A stretch of DNA of 64,000 nucleotides from Sideroxyarcus sp045866275 (lineage in GTDB: Bacteria; Pseudomonadota; Gammaproteobacteria; Burkholderiales; Gallionellaceae), in contig BAAFRX010000004.1 of assembly GCA_045866275.1 (NCBI GenBank), positions 57,773 through 121,772 on the forward strand, written 5' to 3'. Numbering within the stretch: the first letter of the stretch is position 1; every line of letters begins with the position of its first letter. Below, piece after piece: positions 16,706 to 26,617 of this stretch. Both the position numbers and the translations under genes were made by a program. The notes beneath the pieces are model-generated. The model was given only the letters and a program-made list of their open reading frames with translations. It was not told where the DNA came from and searched no databases.

Positions 16706-18208
16706 ATGACTACAGAACCAAAAATTCCCGTAATTGATGAGAACCAGATCATTGCGGAGCGCCGCGCCAAATTGAAAGCGATTCGCGCAAAGGGGATCGC
16801 TTTCCCGAACGACTTCGAACGCAAAAATCTGGCGGGCGACCTGCATCGCGAATTCGACGAAAAAACGCATGACGAACTGGAAGCCGCGCCGATCGAGGTT
16901 GCAGTCGCCGGCCGCATGATGCTGAAGCGCGTGATGGGCAAGGCCAGTTTTGCCACGCTCCAGGACATGAGCGGCCGCATCCAGTTGTTCATCAGCAATG
17001 ACAATACCGGCGAGGCCGCGCATGCCGAGTTCAAGCATTTCGACCTCGGCGACATTCTCGGCGCGGTCGGCGTGCTGTTCAAAACCAAAACCGGCGAACT
17101 TTCAGTCCGAGTCACGCAGGTGCGCCTGCTGACCAAGGCCTTGCGCCCCCTGCCCGAAAAATTCCACGGACTCAGCGACCAGGAGCAGAAATATCGCCAG
17201 CGCTACGTCGATCTCATCACCAACGAGCAGACGCGCAACACGTTCCTCACCCGCTCTAAAATCGTACAGGCGATCCGGGATTTTTTTATTCGCGACAACT
17301 ATCTGGAAGTTGAGACGCCGATGATGCACGTGATTCCAGGCGGCGCATCGGCAAAACCCTTCATCACCCATCACAACGCGCTCGACATGCCGCTGTACCT
17401 GCGCATCGCGCCCGAGTTGTATCTGAAGCGTCTGGTGGTCGGCGGTTTCGAAAAGGTGTTCGAGATCAACCGCAATTTCCGCAACGAGGGGCTGTCCACC
17501 CGGCACAATCCCGAGTTCACCATGATCGAGTTTTACGAGGCTTATCGCGATTACAAATATCTGATGGATTTTACCGAACGCCTGTTCGCCGAGGTGGCGC
17601 GCAAGGTGCTGGGCACGACCGTCATCAGCTATCAGGGCAAGACGCTGGATCTGGGCCAACCCTTCCACCGCCTGACCATGGTGCAGGCGATCCGGAAATA
17701 TCATCCGCAATTCACCGAAGCGCAGTTGAATGACCGCGCTTTCCTCGTCGGCGAACTGAAAGACCTGAAAGCGAAATACAACCCGCACGACGCGGTCGGC
17801 GGCTTGCAGCTTTCCCTGTTCGAGGAATTGGCCGAAGCGCACCTGTTTGAGCCGACTTTCATCGTCGATTATCCCGTGGAGACTTCCCCGCTCGCCCGCG
17901 CTTCCGATGCCCACCCCGAGATCACCGAGCGCTTCGAGCTGTTCATCGTCGGGCGCGAGATCGCCAACGGATTTTCCGAATTGAACGATGCGGAAGATCA
18001 GGAGCGCCGCTTTGATGCGCAGGTGGCCGCCAAGGATGCGGGCGATGAAGAGGCGATGTTCAAGGACAGCGATTTCGTGCGCGCCCTGGAATACGGTCTG
18101 CCACCGACAGCCGGCGAAGGGATCGGCATCGACCGCCTGGTGATGTTGCTGACCGATTCTGCCAGCATCCGCGACGTGATCCTGTTCCCGCAGATGCGCC
18201 AGGAATAG
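16706..18208 (+). CDS. lysS: Lysyl-tRNA synthetase (class II)
   Basis: This class II LysRS charges tRNA-Lys. The 500-residue protein has an N-terminal OB-fold anticodon domain (about residues 55-150; GRMMLKRVMGKASFATLQD) and the catalytic core. Motif 2 is FRNEGLSTRHNPEFTMIEFY, and motif 3 is GIGIDRLVMLLTDSASIRDV near the C-terminus. The ATG at 16706 is chosen; a TTG four codons earlier is possible, but neither has a good Shine-Dalgarno. In many proteobacteria lysS directly follows prfB; here 6.6 kb separates them. Confidence 0.96.
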   Translation: MTTEPKIPVIDENQIIAERRAKLKAIRAKGIAFPNDFERKNLAGDLHREFDEKTHDELEAAPIEVAVAGRMMLKRVMGKASFATLQDMSGRIQLFISNDNTGEAAHAEFKHFDLGDILGAVGVLFKTKTGELSVRVTQVRLLTKALRPLPEKFHGLSDQEQKYRQRYVDLITNEQTRNTFLTRSKIVQAIRDFFIRDNYLEVETPMMHVIPGGASAKPFITHHNALDMPLYLRIAPELYLKRLVVGGFEKVFEINRNFRNEGLSTRHNPEFTMIEFYEAYRDYKYLMDFTERLFAEVARKVLGTTVISYQGKTLDLGQPFHRLTMVQAIRKYHPQFTEAQLNDRAFLVGELKDLKAKYNPHDAVGGLQLSLFEELAEAHLFEPTFIVDYPVETSPLARASDAHPEITERFELFIVGREIANGFSELNDAEDQERRFDAQVAAKDAGDEEAMFKDSDFVRALEYGLPPTAGEGIGIDRLVMLLTDSASIRDVILFPQMRQE

Positions 18209-18210
18209 CC

Positions 18211-18876
18211 ATGCTCGACCGCAACATGCGCGACCGTCTGTTGCAGCACTACCCCATGCTGGCCGAGTTGCCGGCCGAAATGATGGAACAGTTGTGTTCA
18301 GGCGCGACTGCATTGACCGTGCCCGCCGGGGCGACCGTGTTTGATGAAGATCAACCGTGTCAGGGTTTCCCGCTGCTGCTCGGCGGCAGCCTGCGGGTGA
18401 TCAAGGCCTCGGCCAGCGGCCGCGAGTTGCAGTTGTACCGCGTACGGCCCGGCGAAAGCTGCATCCTCACCAGCAGTTGCCTGCTCGGCCACACCCGATA
18501 TCAGGCGCGCGGTGTCTGCGAGGAAGAAATCAGCATGGTGCTGTTGCCCGCCCACCTCTTTCATTCCCTGCTCAACCAGAGCCGGAATTTCCGCACCTAC
18601 GTGTTCAATTTATTCACGGAACGCCTGACCGACCTGATGCAACTGGTCACCGCGGTCGCCTTTCAGAAACTGGACCAACGCCTGGCCGCCCTGCTCGTTG
18701 CGCGCCCCTCGCCGCTTCATTCGACCCATCAGGCGATTGCGGATGAATTGGGCAGCGCGCGCGAAATGGTCAGCCGTTTGCTGAAAGGATTTGCCGACCA
18801 AGGCTGGGTCAGATTGGGACGCGAGCAGATCGAGGTGCTGGATCCGGCCGCACTGGCCCGGCTCGCTTCAGCCTGA
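18211..18876 (+). CDS. Crp/Fnr family transcriptional regulator
   Basis: The 221-residue protein has an N-terminal cyclic-nucleotide-binding-like beta barrel (about residues 15-125; GATVFDEDQPCQGFPLLLGG) and a C-terminal Crp-type winged helix with recognition segment ELGSAREMVSRLLKGFADQG (about 175-195). Cysteines in the barrel (ESCILTSSCLL) could bind a cofactor or sense redox state, but no classical FNR cysteine cluster is present. It starts 2 nt after lysS and ends 2 nt before the convergent histidine-kinase gene. It could regulate that cluster, which is inference from position. Confidence 0.85.
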   Translation: MLDRNMRDRLLQHYPMLAELPAEMMEQLCSGATALTVPAGATVFDEDQPCQGFPLLLGGSLRVIKASASGRELQLYRVRPGESCILTSSCLLGHTRYQARGVCEEEISMVLLPAHLFHSLLNQSRNFRTYVFNLFTERLTDLMQLVTAVAFQKLDQRLAALLVARPSPLHSTHQAIADELGSAREMVSRLLKGFADQGWVRLGREQIEVLDPAALARLASA

Positions 18877-18878
18877 AA

Positions 18879-20774
18879 TCAGTGCTTGTGCAGGGAGCGC
18901 ATCAGGGATCGCAGTTTGGCCGGACGCACCGGTTTATGCAGAAGAGGGAGTCCGTGCGCCGCCACCTGCTGCAGAATTTCGGGTGAGATGTCTCCGCTGA
19001 TCAGAATGAAGGCCGGTTTGACCGCGCAGTTCGCCTGAATGCAGTCGAACAACTCCAATCCGTTCCCGTCCGGCAAGCGATAATCGCTGATCACCAGATC
19101 GAACGTCCGGTCGCGCAATGCCCTCACTTCCACCAGATTTTCTGCGGTGCTGACCAGGCAACCCCAGGAAGCCAACAATCCATTTGTGCCATTGCGCACC
19201 AGTTCATCATCGTCAACCACCAGCACCTTCAGGCCGAAAAATTCCTGACCGGCCTCGTCTGTCCCGAGCAATGGGTGGGTCGGTTCCGCCCGAAGTTGTG
19301 ACAGCGCCTGAACCAGCGGCACTTCAACGCTGAATGTCGTACCCACACCGAGGGCAGAATGCAACGTCAGCGGGTATTGCAGCAGCTTGCATAAACGTTC
19401 GACGATGGGCAGTCCGAGGCCGAGCCCCTTGCTCCGCTCCCGTGCTGCATTTTCCAGTTGCACGAATTCCTGAAACACTCTGGTCTGATCCTGCGGGGCG
19501 ATGCCAGTACCGTTGTCGCGGACTTCGATGCGCAGACGGTTCCCGCGCATGCGGCAGGCCAACAGCACCGTGCCATGCGGGGGAGTGTAGCGAACTGCGT
19601 TGCCCAACAGATTAAGCAGGATCCGCTCGAGCAGGATCGGGTCGCTGAACACCCGCACGGCACGGCAATGCAAACGCAGGATGATGAATTTTTGTGCTGC
19701 CTGTTCCTGAAAAACCTCGAGCAGGCGCCGGGTCAGCGGGAGAATATCGATTGCCTGCACTTGCGGCACGACCACCCCGGCATCCAGCTTGGAAATGTCC
19801 AGTAGCGACTCCAGCAAACCGGACATCGCGCTGACCGCTTCCTCCACTTTATCCACGATCTCCCGCTGTTCCTGGGTGTTGATGCGGTGATGCAATTCCC
19901 CCATGAACAGGCCCAGCGCATGCATGGGCTGGCGCAGATCATGACTGGCCGCCGCCAGGAAACGCGTCTTGTCAAAATTGGCCTTCTCCGCCTCGTCCTT
20001 CTTTTCGCGCAACGCCTGGGTAGCCTGATCGATGCGCAGTTGCAGATGCTGTTGCTGTTGCTGGAGTTGCAGCGCCATTTCGTTGATGCCCTGCCCCAAC
20101 TCGTTCAACTCGATGACCTGCATCTCCGCGATGCGGGTATCCAGTCGTCCCTCGCCCAGATCGCGCACAGCAGCGCGCATGCCAAAAATGGGCAGGGTGA
20201 TCCGGCGCGCGGCGCCCATCGCCACCAATACGGACAACAGCAACACCAGCGCCGTCAACAGCAGGCTGAACAGCACCAGTTCAAACTTCGACTGATGCAG
20301 ACGGCGTTTGCTCATCAGCAGTTCCACGCGTCCGGCGGCAGGAACGGGCGCCTTGAGCGCGCTGTCATCCAGCGCCAGTTGCGTAGCAACGATCGGCCGG
20401 TACACACACAGCGAAACGTCGTTTTGCCACAACAGCAACTCACCATCCAGCACCGGCGGCATTTCATTCCAGCCTGAATTGCCCGCCACTGCCAGCAGGT
20501 TGCCCTCCCCATCCAGCACCCTGACCGCCTGCACATCTTTCTGCCACATCACACCTTCAAGCAATTGTTGCAGCGCCCCCTGATTTGCCGCGAACACCGC
20601 ATACTCGCTGGAAACGGCCAATTGCTTGGCAATCAGTTCGGCGCGATCGAGCAACGCCCGATCCTCCTCGCCCATGCGGTAGTAGAGGAACGCGCCTTCC
20701 AACAGTGCCGCAAGAATCAGGACTGGAATCATGGCAACGGCGAGTGCCTGCCGTTGAATGCCGTAGTGTTTCAT
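18879..20774 (-). CDS. Hybrid sensor histidine kinase with receiver domain
   Basis: The membrane-bound hybrid kinase has 631 residues from the chosen ATG. Numbering below counts from a GTG three codons upstream. It has two membrane spans (about 12-35 and 167-190) flanking a periplasmic sensing region, then HAMP (about 191-245), HisKA with H281 in AAASHDLRQPMHALG, HATPase_c (NLLGNAVRYT, DNGTGIA, GLGLGLPIV) and a C-terminal receiver with VVDDDE and phosphoacceptor D567 in ISDYRLPDG. The ATG overlaps the stop of the upstream gene (ATGA) with GGGGAGG immediately before it, so translation is probably coupled. No DNA-binding output domain is attached. Its partner is likely the adjacent binding protein. 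Confidence 0.9.
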   Translation of the reverse strand: MKHYGIQRQALAVAMIPVLILAALLEGAFLYYRMGEEDRALLDRAELIAKQLAVSSEYAVFAANQGALQQLLEGVMWQKDVQAVRVLDGEGNLLAVAGNSGWNEMPPVLDGELLLWQNDVSLCVYRPIVATQLALDDSALKAPVPAAGRVELLMSKRRLHQSKFELVLFSLLLTALVLLLSVLVAMGAARRITLPIFGMRAAVRDLGEGRLDTRIAEMQVIELNELGQGINEMALQLQQQQQHLQLRIDQATQALREKKDEAEKANFDKTRFLAAASHDLRQPMHALGLFMGELHHRINTQEQREIVDKVEEAVSAMSGLLESLLDISKLDAGVVVPQVQAIDILPLTRRLLEVFQEQAAQKFIILRLHCRAVRVFSDPILLERILLNLLGNAVRYTPPHGTVLLACRMRGNRLRIEVRDNGTGIAPQDQTRVFQEFVQLENAARERSKGLGLGLPIVERLCKLLQYPLTLHSALGVGTTFSVEVPLVQALSQLRAEPTHPLLGTDEAGQEFFGLKVLVVDDDELVRNGTNGLLASWGCLVSTAENLVEVRALRDRTFDLVISDYRLPDGNGLELFDCIQANCAVKPAFILISGDISPEILQQVAAHGLPLLHKPVRPAKLRSLMRSLHKH

Positions 20775-21715
20775 CCTCCCCACCCGATGGCTGCGCGCAG
20801 TTGTGCTGCGTCTTTAATCGTCAAACCGAGCGAGCGGGCAACCTGGGTATTGACGCTCACCTCGAATTCTTGCGGATACTGGCTGGCCGGCAAATGTCCG
20901 TTCGCGGCGAAATATTCGATCGCCCCGGCCGCCTGATGCGCAACTTGCACGGGGCTACTATAAACCGAACACAGCGCGCCGGCTTGTACATAATTCCGGG
21001 AAATTCCGATCAGCGGCACGCGCTGGCGATAGGTTTGCAACAAAATATTCCGGATCGTGTCGCGGCGATAGATGGCGGCGTCCGGCAAGGCCAGCAACAC
21101 ATCTGACTTCCCAATCAATTCGGCCAAATTTGCGCCAAGCTGCGCGGGTTCTGTCACCACTTGTTCGTGCAATACCAGGCCGTCCGCACGCGCGAGGCGC
21201 CTTAAACCGGGCAATTCCATCGGCAAGGTTGCATACAGCACGCCTACCGCACGAACCTCCGGCAATGCCGCACGCAGCAGTGCCCAGTGCCGCGCAATGG
21301 GTTGCTCCATATAGAGGGCGGAAAATGCGGGACGCTTTATGGCGTCAACCGTGGCGCGCGGCGTCCACACACTCAATACCGGCCGTGTCGAATGCGACAC
21401 GGCCAAAGAGGCCTTCATCCCAACCGCCACATAGAGATCGGTGCTTTCCGGCGGAGCGGCAGATGTGCCGATGGTTAGCGTGAACGCGCCCGCATCCAGT
21501 GCGTCTCGCAAGGCGCCGGCCAATTCGGAATAGCTCCCGCCCGCCTCGCTCAACAGGACGTTCACGCGCAGCGGGGCGGCATAAAGGGGCAGACACAGCC
21601 CCAGCAGCAGCAACGCCGCCCATCGCCGGGCACGACGCCACAGCACCGCTGCAACCCGCTGCAGCGTGCCCAACAAAACAATCCGGATGCTGAACGAACC
21701 CACGAACAGGTCCAA
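20771..21715 (-). CDS. ABC-type periplasmic substrate-binding protein (TrpX-like)
   Basis: The 314-residue protein resembles the ABC_sub_bind (TrpX-like) family of periplasmic binding proteins. It has an N-terminal hydrophobic signal (WAALLLLGLCLPLYAAP, about residues 32-48) and then a two-lobed fold with VAVGMKASLAVSHSTRPVLS, VRAVGVLYATL and GISRNYVQAGALCSVYSSP. No ABC permease or ATPase gene is nearby, so it may present a ligand to the downstream membrane kinase instead of serving transport. The start is uncertain: the frame opens with a TTG at 21715 and a GTG lies four codons later, neither with a clear ribosome-binding site. Confidence 0.75.
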   Translation of the reverse strand: MDLFVGSFSIRIVLLGTLQRVAAVLWRRARRWAALLLLGLCLPLYAAPLRVNVLLSEAGGSYSELAGALRDALDAGAFTLTIGTSAAPPESTDLYVAVGMKASLAVSHSTRPVLSVWTPRATVDAIKRPAFSALYMEQPIARHWALLRAALPEVRAVGVLYATLPMELPGLRRLARADGLVLHEQVVTEPAQLGANLAELIGKSDVLLALPDAAIYRRDTIRNILLQTYRQRVPLIGISRNYVQAGALCSVYSSPVQVAHQAAGAIEYFAANGHLPASQYPQEFEVSVNTQVARSLGLTIKDAAQLRAAIGWGG

Positions 21716-21716
21716 G

Positions 21717-23741
21717 TCAGAAGTTCAGTTTCAGAGTGACGTAGGCACGCTGATCGAACACGTTGCTCGCAACGTATTCGGTGTAGTTCTGCTTGAACAG
21801 ATTTTGCACCACCCCCGCCAACTCCCCGTTGATCCCGAGCACCTGTTTAAGTTGCTGCGCCACGCGCACATCAACCCGTTTTTGTTTGGGCTGAAAATCC
21901 ATGACGCCCCGGTCAAAGGGTTGCATCGCGCCTTGCCGGTAAACCGCCGCACTGACACTGAAGCCGCGCGCAAATTGGTGCATGAACAATGCGCTCATGC
22001 TGTTTCGCGGGATGCTCCCGGCCAGCAAATCGCGCAAACCGGGTTGCAGCGCCGGGACATTGCTGCGCCCGTATTCGCGCGCGTGGTTCAGCGTCAGATG
22101 GGTCTGCGCATCGAAATCATGTTTGAACGTGGTCTCCACCCCGGTAAAGCTGCCGGTCAGGCCATTGGCAAATCCGGTCCGGGTCGGAAATATGCCGTGG
22201 CTGAATTGCTCCTTGAAAATGCGCACATCCAGCGAGCTGGCATGCCGGTTGAATTGCCCCAGATAACCGATTTCGCGCGATCGCGTTTTTTCCGGAGCCA
22301 ACGCCAGTTTCTGCACGCCCACCGTAAAACGGTCGCCCAGCTGGTAAGGCAAAGAGGGGGCGTTGTACTGTTCCGTAAACGAAGGGGTGCGATAGGCCAC
22401 CGACACGCCAACGCGCAGGGTGTGGTCGGGAACGACGTGGATGTTGAGTGCGCCACGGGGCGAAAACCGGGTGTTGCCTTGCCCGTCGTCTTCCCACATT
22501 CCGCCCACGTTGCTGACGAATTGCCGGCTGATGCGCCATTCGTCGTGTGCGAACAGGCGCGCGGCTTGCCGGTTGAGCGTGTTGCGATGAACGGTGGGAG
22601 TGAATTCCAGAAAACGGATGGTGCCGCGCGCGTCATCCTGCTCCAGTTCCATTCCATACAGGACCCGATTGTCCGCCGCGAGCGCGAGCGCGTGCTGCAC
22701 CGTCAGCACACTGACGTCCACATTCACGTCATTACGGGCGGGTTGTGCAGTAACGCCCGGATTCAACTGTTCCCGTGTCGTGCTCCGGGTGTGCGCGACC
22801 CGGGCGGTAAGCTCGGAATCGTTGCCCAGTTGATGCTGCCAGGTCAGCATCAGGAAACCGTTCTCGTGGATCAAATCGTGAAACGGATTGCGCTGCAGGT
22901 GGCTGTCCCAGAACCCCACCCCCTGCACATCCCGGCTCACCCCGAATTGAATATCGAGGTCATCGCCATCGCGGGGATAATAATTCGCGCGATAGTTCAG
23001 GAGCCGCGCCTGATTGCTGTCATTGCTGTTATTCATCAGTTGCGGGAAAGAGCTGGGAAAATGCATCGCGGTCCGGTCGTCATAACCGTTGTCCGCCGTG
23101 TAGGCCAGGGTCATGCGATAGTCAAATTTTTCACCGTGCGCCCCAAACTGGCCTTGCACATCATTGATCCCGTTGTTGCCACGGGTGACCGCCACATTTG
23201 TCCCGTTAAACAGCGTCGCCTCATGCGTAATGATATTGATCACGCCATGCACGGAGTTCGCGCCATAGGAGGCGGCGGCCGGGCCGCGTATCACCTCGAT
23301 GCGTTCAATATCTGCCGGAATGATCGGCAAGGCCGCCCAGTCCACCAGATTGGTCGGCGGCAAATAGACGCTGCGGCCGTCAATCAGCACCTGCATCGAG
23401 CGCGCATATTGATCGAGCGAGCCATGATAGGAAACAATCGGCTGCGCCCCCTTGTAATAGCTGACATACATGCCGGGCACCAGTTTCAACAGATCGGCCA
23501 GGTTGCGAAAACCGGAAGCGGTAATCATGTCGCGGTCGATGACCGTCATCGCATTCGGCGCTTCCGAGATTGGCTGGCGCAAACGCGATGCGGTCAGAAC
23601 GGTGGGCAATTCCTCAAGAAATTCCGCTTCGGAATAGGCGGCATCGGCGGCCATGGCAGCGCTTGTGCCGCACAGACAACCGAGTAGCGCCAGCCATCCC
23701 AACCCTCCAGCACACGTCAAGCCGGCGATCACCTTTCCCAT
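21717..23741 (-). CDS. TonB-dependent outer-membrane receptor
   Basis: The 674-residue outer-membrane receptor has a signal peptide (about residues 1-30, ending GTSAAMAADA) and a plug domain (LPTVLTASRLRQPISEAPNA; IERIEVIRGPAAASYGANSV; GVINIITHEA). The long beta barrel ends in an aromatic residue (VTLKLNF). The ATG at 23741 is preferred because GGAAAG lies 6 nt upstream and a signal peptide follows directly; the frame is open to 23951. The substrate is unknown; the plug resembles those of vitamin B12, siderophore and similar receptors. It is the first gene of a three-gene unit with the binding protein and the kinase, with only 1 nt between it and the next gene. Confidence 0.9.
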   Translation of the reverse strand: MGKVIAGLTCAGGLGWLALLGCLCGTSAAMAADAAYSEAEFLEELPTVLTASRLRQPISEAPNAMTVIDRDMITASGFRNLADLLKLVPGMYVSYYKGAQPIVSYHGSLDQYARSMQVLIDGRSVYLPPTNLVDWAALPIIPADIERIEVIRGPAAASYGANSVHGVINIITHEATLFNGTNVAVTRGNNGINDVQGQFGAHGEKFDYRMTLAYTADNGYDDRTAMHFPSSFPQLMNNSNDSNQARLLNYRANYYPRDGDDLDIQFGVSRDVQGVGFWDSHLQRNPFHDLIHENGFLMLTWQHQLGNDSELTARVAHTRSTTREQLNPGVTAQPARNDVNVDVSVLTVQHALALAADNRVLYGMELEQDDARGTIRFLEFTPTVHRNTLNRQAARLFAHDEWRISRQFVSNVGGMWEDDGQGNTRFSPRGALNIHVVPDHTLRVGVSVAYRTPSFTEQYNAPSLPYQLGDRFTVGVQKLALAPEKTRSREIGYLGQFNRHASSLDVRIFKEQFSHGIFPTRTGFANGLTGSFTGVETTFKHDFDAQTHLTLNHAREYGRSNVPALQPGLRDLLAGSIPRNSMSALFMHQFARGFSVSAAVYRQGAMQPFDRGVMDFQPKQKRVDVRVAQQLKQVLGINGELAGVVQNLFKQNYTEYVASNVFDQRAYVTLKLNF

Positions 23742-24061
23742 CGAATGCTTTCCGGCGGCACCGGACATGGCCCGCATCTGGCGCGCCCCATTCATGGCGC
23801 TCGCGCAAAATGTAGGGGCCCATACGACGCAGTGCGAGTGCAGCCCAAAGACGGATAAAGACACGATGCTGGCTCCCTTTTTATTCCCGTTGATTGTCGC
23901 TGGACATTCCCCAACCGCCATGAGGCATGGCCGGGATGCGCGTCGGCGCACGGCCCCGGGACACCCTTCTTTAGTGGCTGACTGATGCCCATGGCGACCC
24001 GGCGGATGATTATATCAAGGGCGCCGTGATCCGTTCGCCGGGTGGATCAATGGCGGCATCT
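23742..24061 (-). promoter_or_regulatory. 320-nt leader of the receptor operon
   Basis: No gene is evident here, although the receptor frame stays open through two thirds of it. On the minus strand a perfect TATAAT lies at 24014-24009 without a good -35, which would leave a leader of about 260 nt. A GC-rich hairpin can be drawn at 23931-23960 (arms GTGCGC/GCGCAT with flanking GGG/CCC). I do not recognise a cobalamin, FMN or other known riboswitch core. Confidence 0.35.
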
Positions 24062-26518
24062 TTACGCCTGCGGCAACAACGCCTCGAATTCAAGCAAAGG
24101 CACCGGCTTGCTGAAAAAGAAGCCCTGATAACTGGTGCAATGGCTGCTTTTCAGAATATTCACGTGCTCGATGCTCTCCACGCCCTCGGCGATCACATCG
24201 AGGCCGAAGTTGCGCGCCATGTCGATGATGGTGCGCACGATCACCTTGTCATTCTTGTCCGTCGCCAGATCGCGCACGAAGCTCTGGTCGATCTTGAGCT
24301 GGTCCAGCGGCAGCCGCTTGAGATAGGAAAGCGACGAATAGCCGGTGCCGAAATCGTCCATCGAGAAATGGATGCCGAGGCGCTTGAGCGCACTCATCTT
24401 GGCGATGGTGTCGTTCACGTCGGTCAACACCAGCCCCTCGGTGAGTTCCAGTTTCAATTTGCCGTGATCGAAGCGGTAACGGTGCAGCAGTGCCGTGACC
24501 TGTTCGACGAAATCGCTTTGCCGGAACTGTTTGGGGCTGACATTCACCGCCAGTTGCAGATGGCGCTTCTGCGCGTCCATCGCCCATTCCTGCAACAGAC
24601 GGCACGCCCCTTCCAGCACCCACGCGCCGATGGACAGGATCATCCCGTTCTCTTCCGCCACCGGAATGAAGCGCGCGGGCGAGACCGTGCCGAGTTGCGG
24701 GCTGAACCAGCGCAGCAGCACTTCTGCCCCGGTGATCTGTTGCTCCGCCCCGATCTGTGACTGGAAGTACAGTTGCAATTGGCCCTGTTCGAGCGCCTGG
24801 CGCAGGTTGGTTTCCAGTTCGGACCGTTCCACCACCGCTTCCTGCATCTCCTCCTCGAAGAAGCGGATCAGGTTGCGCCCGCCCTGCTTGGCCCGGTACA
24901 TCGCGGTATCTGCCCGCTTCAGCAGTTCCTCGATGTCGGTGTCGTGCCCGTGAAACAGGCTGATGCCGATGCTCGCGCTGGAGTGGTGTTGGTAGCCCTT
25001 GAGCGAATAGGGTGTGTTCATGGCCAAGGAAATCTTTTCCGCGACCGCTTCGGTCAGGGTGGCGGCACGCACTTCCGTCACCCCCATGTTCTGCAACACC
25101 ACGACAAACTCGTCCCCGCCCAGGCGCGCCACGGTATCGACTTCCCGCACACACGTTTTGAGACGCCGGGCCGCTTCGACCAGCATCAGGTCGCCCATCT
25201 GGTGTCCGCGCGTGTCGTTGAGCGTCTTGAAGTTGTCCATATCCATGAAGATCAGCGCGCCCCATTCGCCGCTGCGCGCGCTGGCCGCCAGCGCCAGTTC
25301 CAGCCGGTCCATCAACAGTCTGCGATTGGGCAACCCGGTCAGGCTGTCATAGAAAGCGAGGCGATGAATCTCCGCCTCCGCCTGCTTGCGCTCGCTGATA
25401 TCCATGAAGATCGCCACGAACTGGCTGATCTCGTTCTTGTCATCACGCACCACGGTGATGGTCAGCCACTTGGGATAGAGGGATCCGTCCTTGCGTTTGT
25501 CCCAGACCTCGCCCGACCACGACCCGTTGGTTTGCAATGCCTTCCACATCGCCGCATAGAAAGCCGCATCGTGCTTGCCCGACTTCAGCAGGCTGGGGTC
25601 GCGCCCGATCACATCGGCAGCGCTGTAACCGGTCAGCCGCTCAAACGAGCGGTTGACCGCAATGATGCGGTTCTTCGCGTCGGTGACCAGGATCGCCTCT
25701 TGAGTCTCGAAAGCGATGGAGGCGATGCGCAGCTTTTCCTCGCTGGCCTTTGCCGCCGTGATGTCCTGCACCGTGCCGATGGACTTGAATGCCCTGCCCT
25801 GCGCGTCATATTCGGTGCGGCCGCGCTCGCACACCCATTTGACACGCCCGTCCGCAAACAGCAGGCGGTGTTCGATAGCGTAATCGCGGCGCTCGTCCAC
25901 CGACGATTCATACGCCTCGGAAACCAGATTGCGATCCTCGGGATGAATCAGGTCGAGAAAAGCCGGGTAGGACGCGCCGAATCGCTCCGGATCGATCTCG
26001 AAGATGTGGTAGATCTCCGCCGACCAATCCAGTTTCCCGCTCTGCAGGTCGAGCTGCCAGTACCCGAGCTTGCCCAGCCGCTGCGCCTCTTCCAGCACGA
26101 GTTGCTGCAACTTGCTTTGGGTGATGTCGGTGCGGATGCTGATGAACGAGGCGACTGCTCCCGCCGCGTCGAACAGCGGCACGATGGTGCTCTGCACCCA
26201 ATACAGCCCGCCGTGTTTGGCCCGGTTGCAAATCTCGCCGTGCCAGACCTGGCCGGCATAGATCGTGCGATACATCGCGGCAAAGAAGGCTTTGGGGTGC
26301 AGGCCGGAATTGACGATGCGATGATTCCGGCCCAGCAGCTCGTCGCGCGTGTAGCCGCTGATCGCGCAGAACTTGTCGTTCACCTCGATGATGTTGCCCT
26401 GACAGTCGGCAATGGACACGATGGCGTGCTGGTCGATCGCCGTTTTGATCGACGCCAAATCGGGGGGCCCGACACGGACATCTGCCGTGGTTGACGCTTC
26501 TAGCTTATCTCTCAACAT
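24062..26518 (-). CDS. PAS-PAS-PAS-GGDEF-EAL c-di-GMP enzyme (no membrane span)
   Basis: This is an 818-residue soluble sensor-type protein. It has three PAS/PAC units (about residues 25-135, 150-255 and 265-378), a GGDEF diguanylate cyclase domain with intact GGDEF (467-471) and an EAL phosphodiesterase domain. The EAL motif reads EVL (599-601). Other phosphodiesterase elements are present (ELTEGL, DDFGTGYSSL, KIDQSFVRDL, IAEGVES). EVL variants can be active, so dual or regulated activity is plausible. It is last in a block of three related genes, 99 nt after the previous one. Confidence 0.93.
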   Translation of the reverse strand: MLRDKLEASTTADVRVGPPDLASIKTAIDQHAIVSIADCQGNIIEVNDKFCAISGYTRDELLGRNHRIVNSGLHPKAFFAAMYRTIYAGQVWHGEICNRAKHGGLYWVQSTIVPLFDAAGAVASFISIRTDITQSKLQQLVLEEAQRLGKLGYWQLDLQSGKLDWSAEIYHIFEIDPERFGASYPAFLDLIHPEDRNLVSEAYESSVDERRDYAIEHRLLFADGRVKWVCERGRTEYDAQGRAFKSIGTVQDITAAKASEEKLRIASIAFETQEAILVTDAKNRIIAVNRSFERLTGYSAADVIGRDPSLLKSGKHDAAFYAAMWKALQTNGSWSGEVWDKRKDGSLYPKWLTITVVRDDKNEISQFVAIFMDISERKQAEAEIHRLAFYDSLTGLPNRRLLMDRLELALAASARSGEWGALIFMDMDNFKTLNDTRGHQMGDLMLVEAARRLKTCVREVDTVARLGGDEFVVVLQNMGVTEVRAATLTEAVAEKISLAMNTPYSLKGYQHHSSASIGISLFHGHDTDIEELLKRADTAMYRAKQGGRNLIRFFEEEMQEAVVERSELETNLRQALEQGQLQLYFQSQIGAEQQITGAEVLLRWFSPQLGTVSPARFIPVAEENGMILSIGAWVLEGACRLLQEWAMDAQKRHLQLAVNVSPKQFRQSDFVEQVTALLHRYRFDHGKLKLELTEGLVLTDVNDTIAKMSALKRLGIHFSMDDFGTGYSSLSYLKRLPLDQLKIDQSFVRDLATDKNDKVIVRTIIDMARNFGLDVIAEGVESIEHVNILKSSHCTSYQGFFFSKPVPLLEFEALLPQA

Positions 26519-26617
26519 GTTTTTGCATCTCCGTCATGATTGTTGCCCATGCAAAGTTCCTCGTGGCCGAAAACACACAGACCTGCATAACATCTTCCGT
26601 TTCCGCAAACCGGAATC

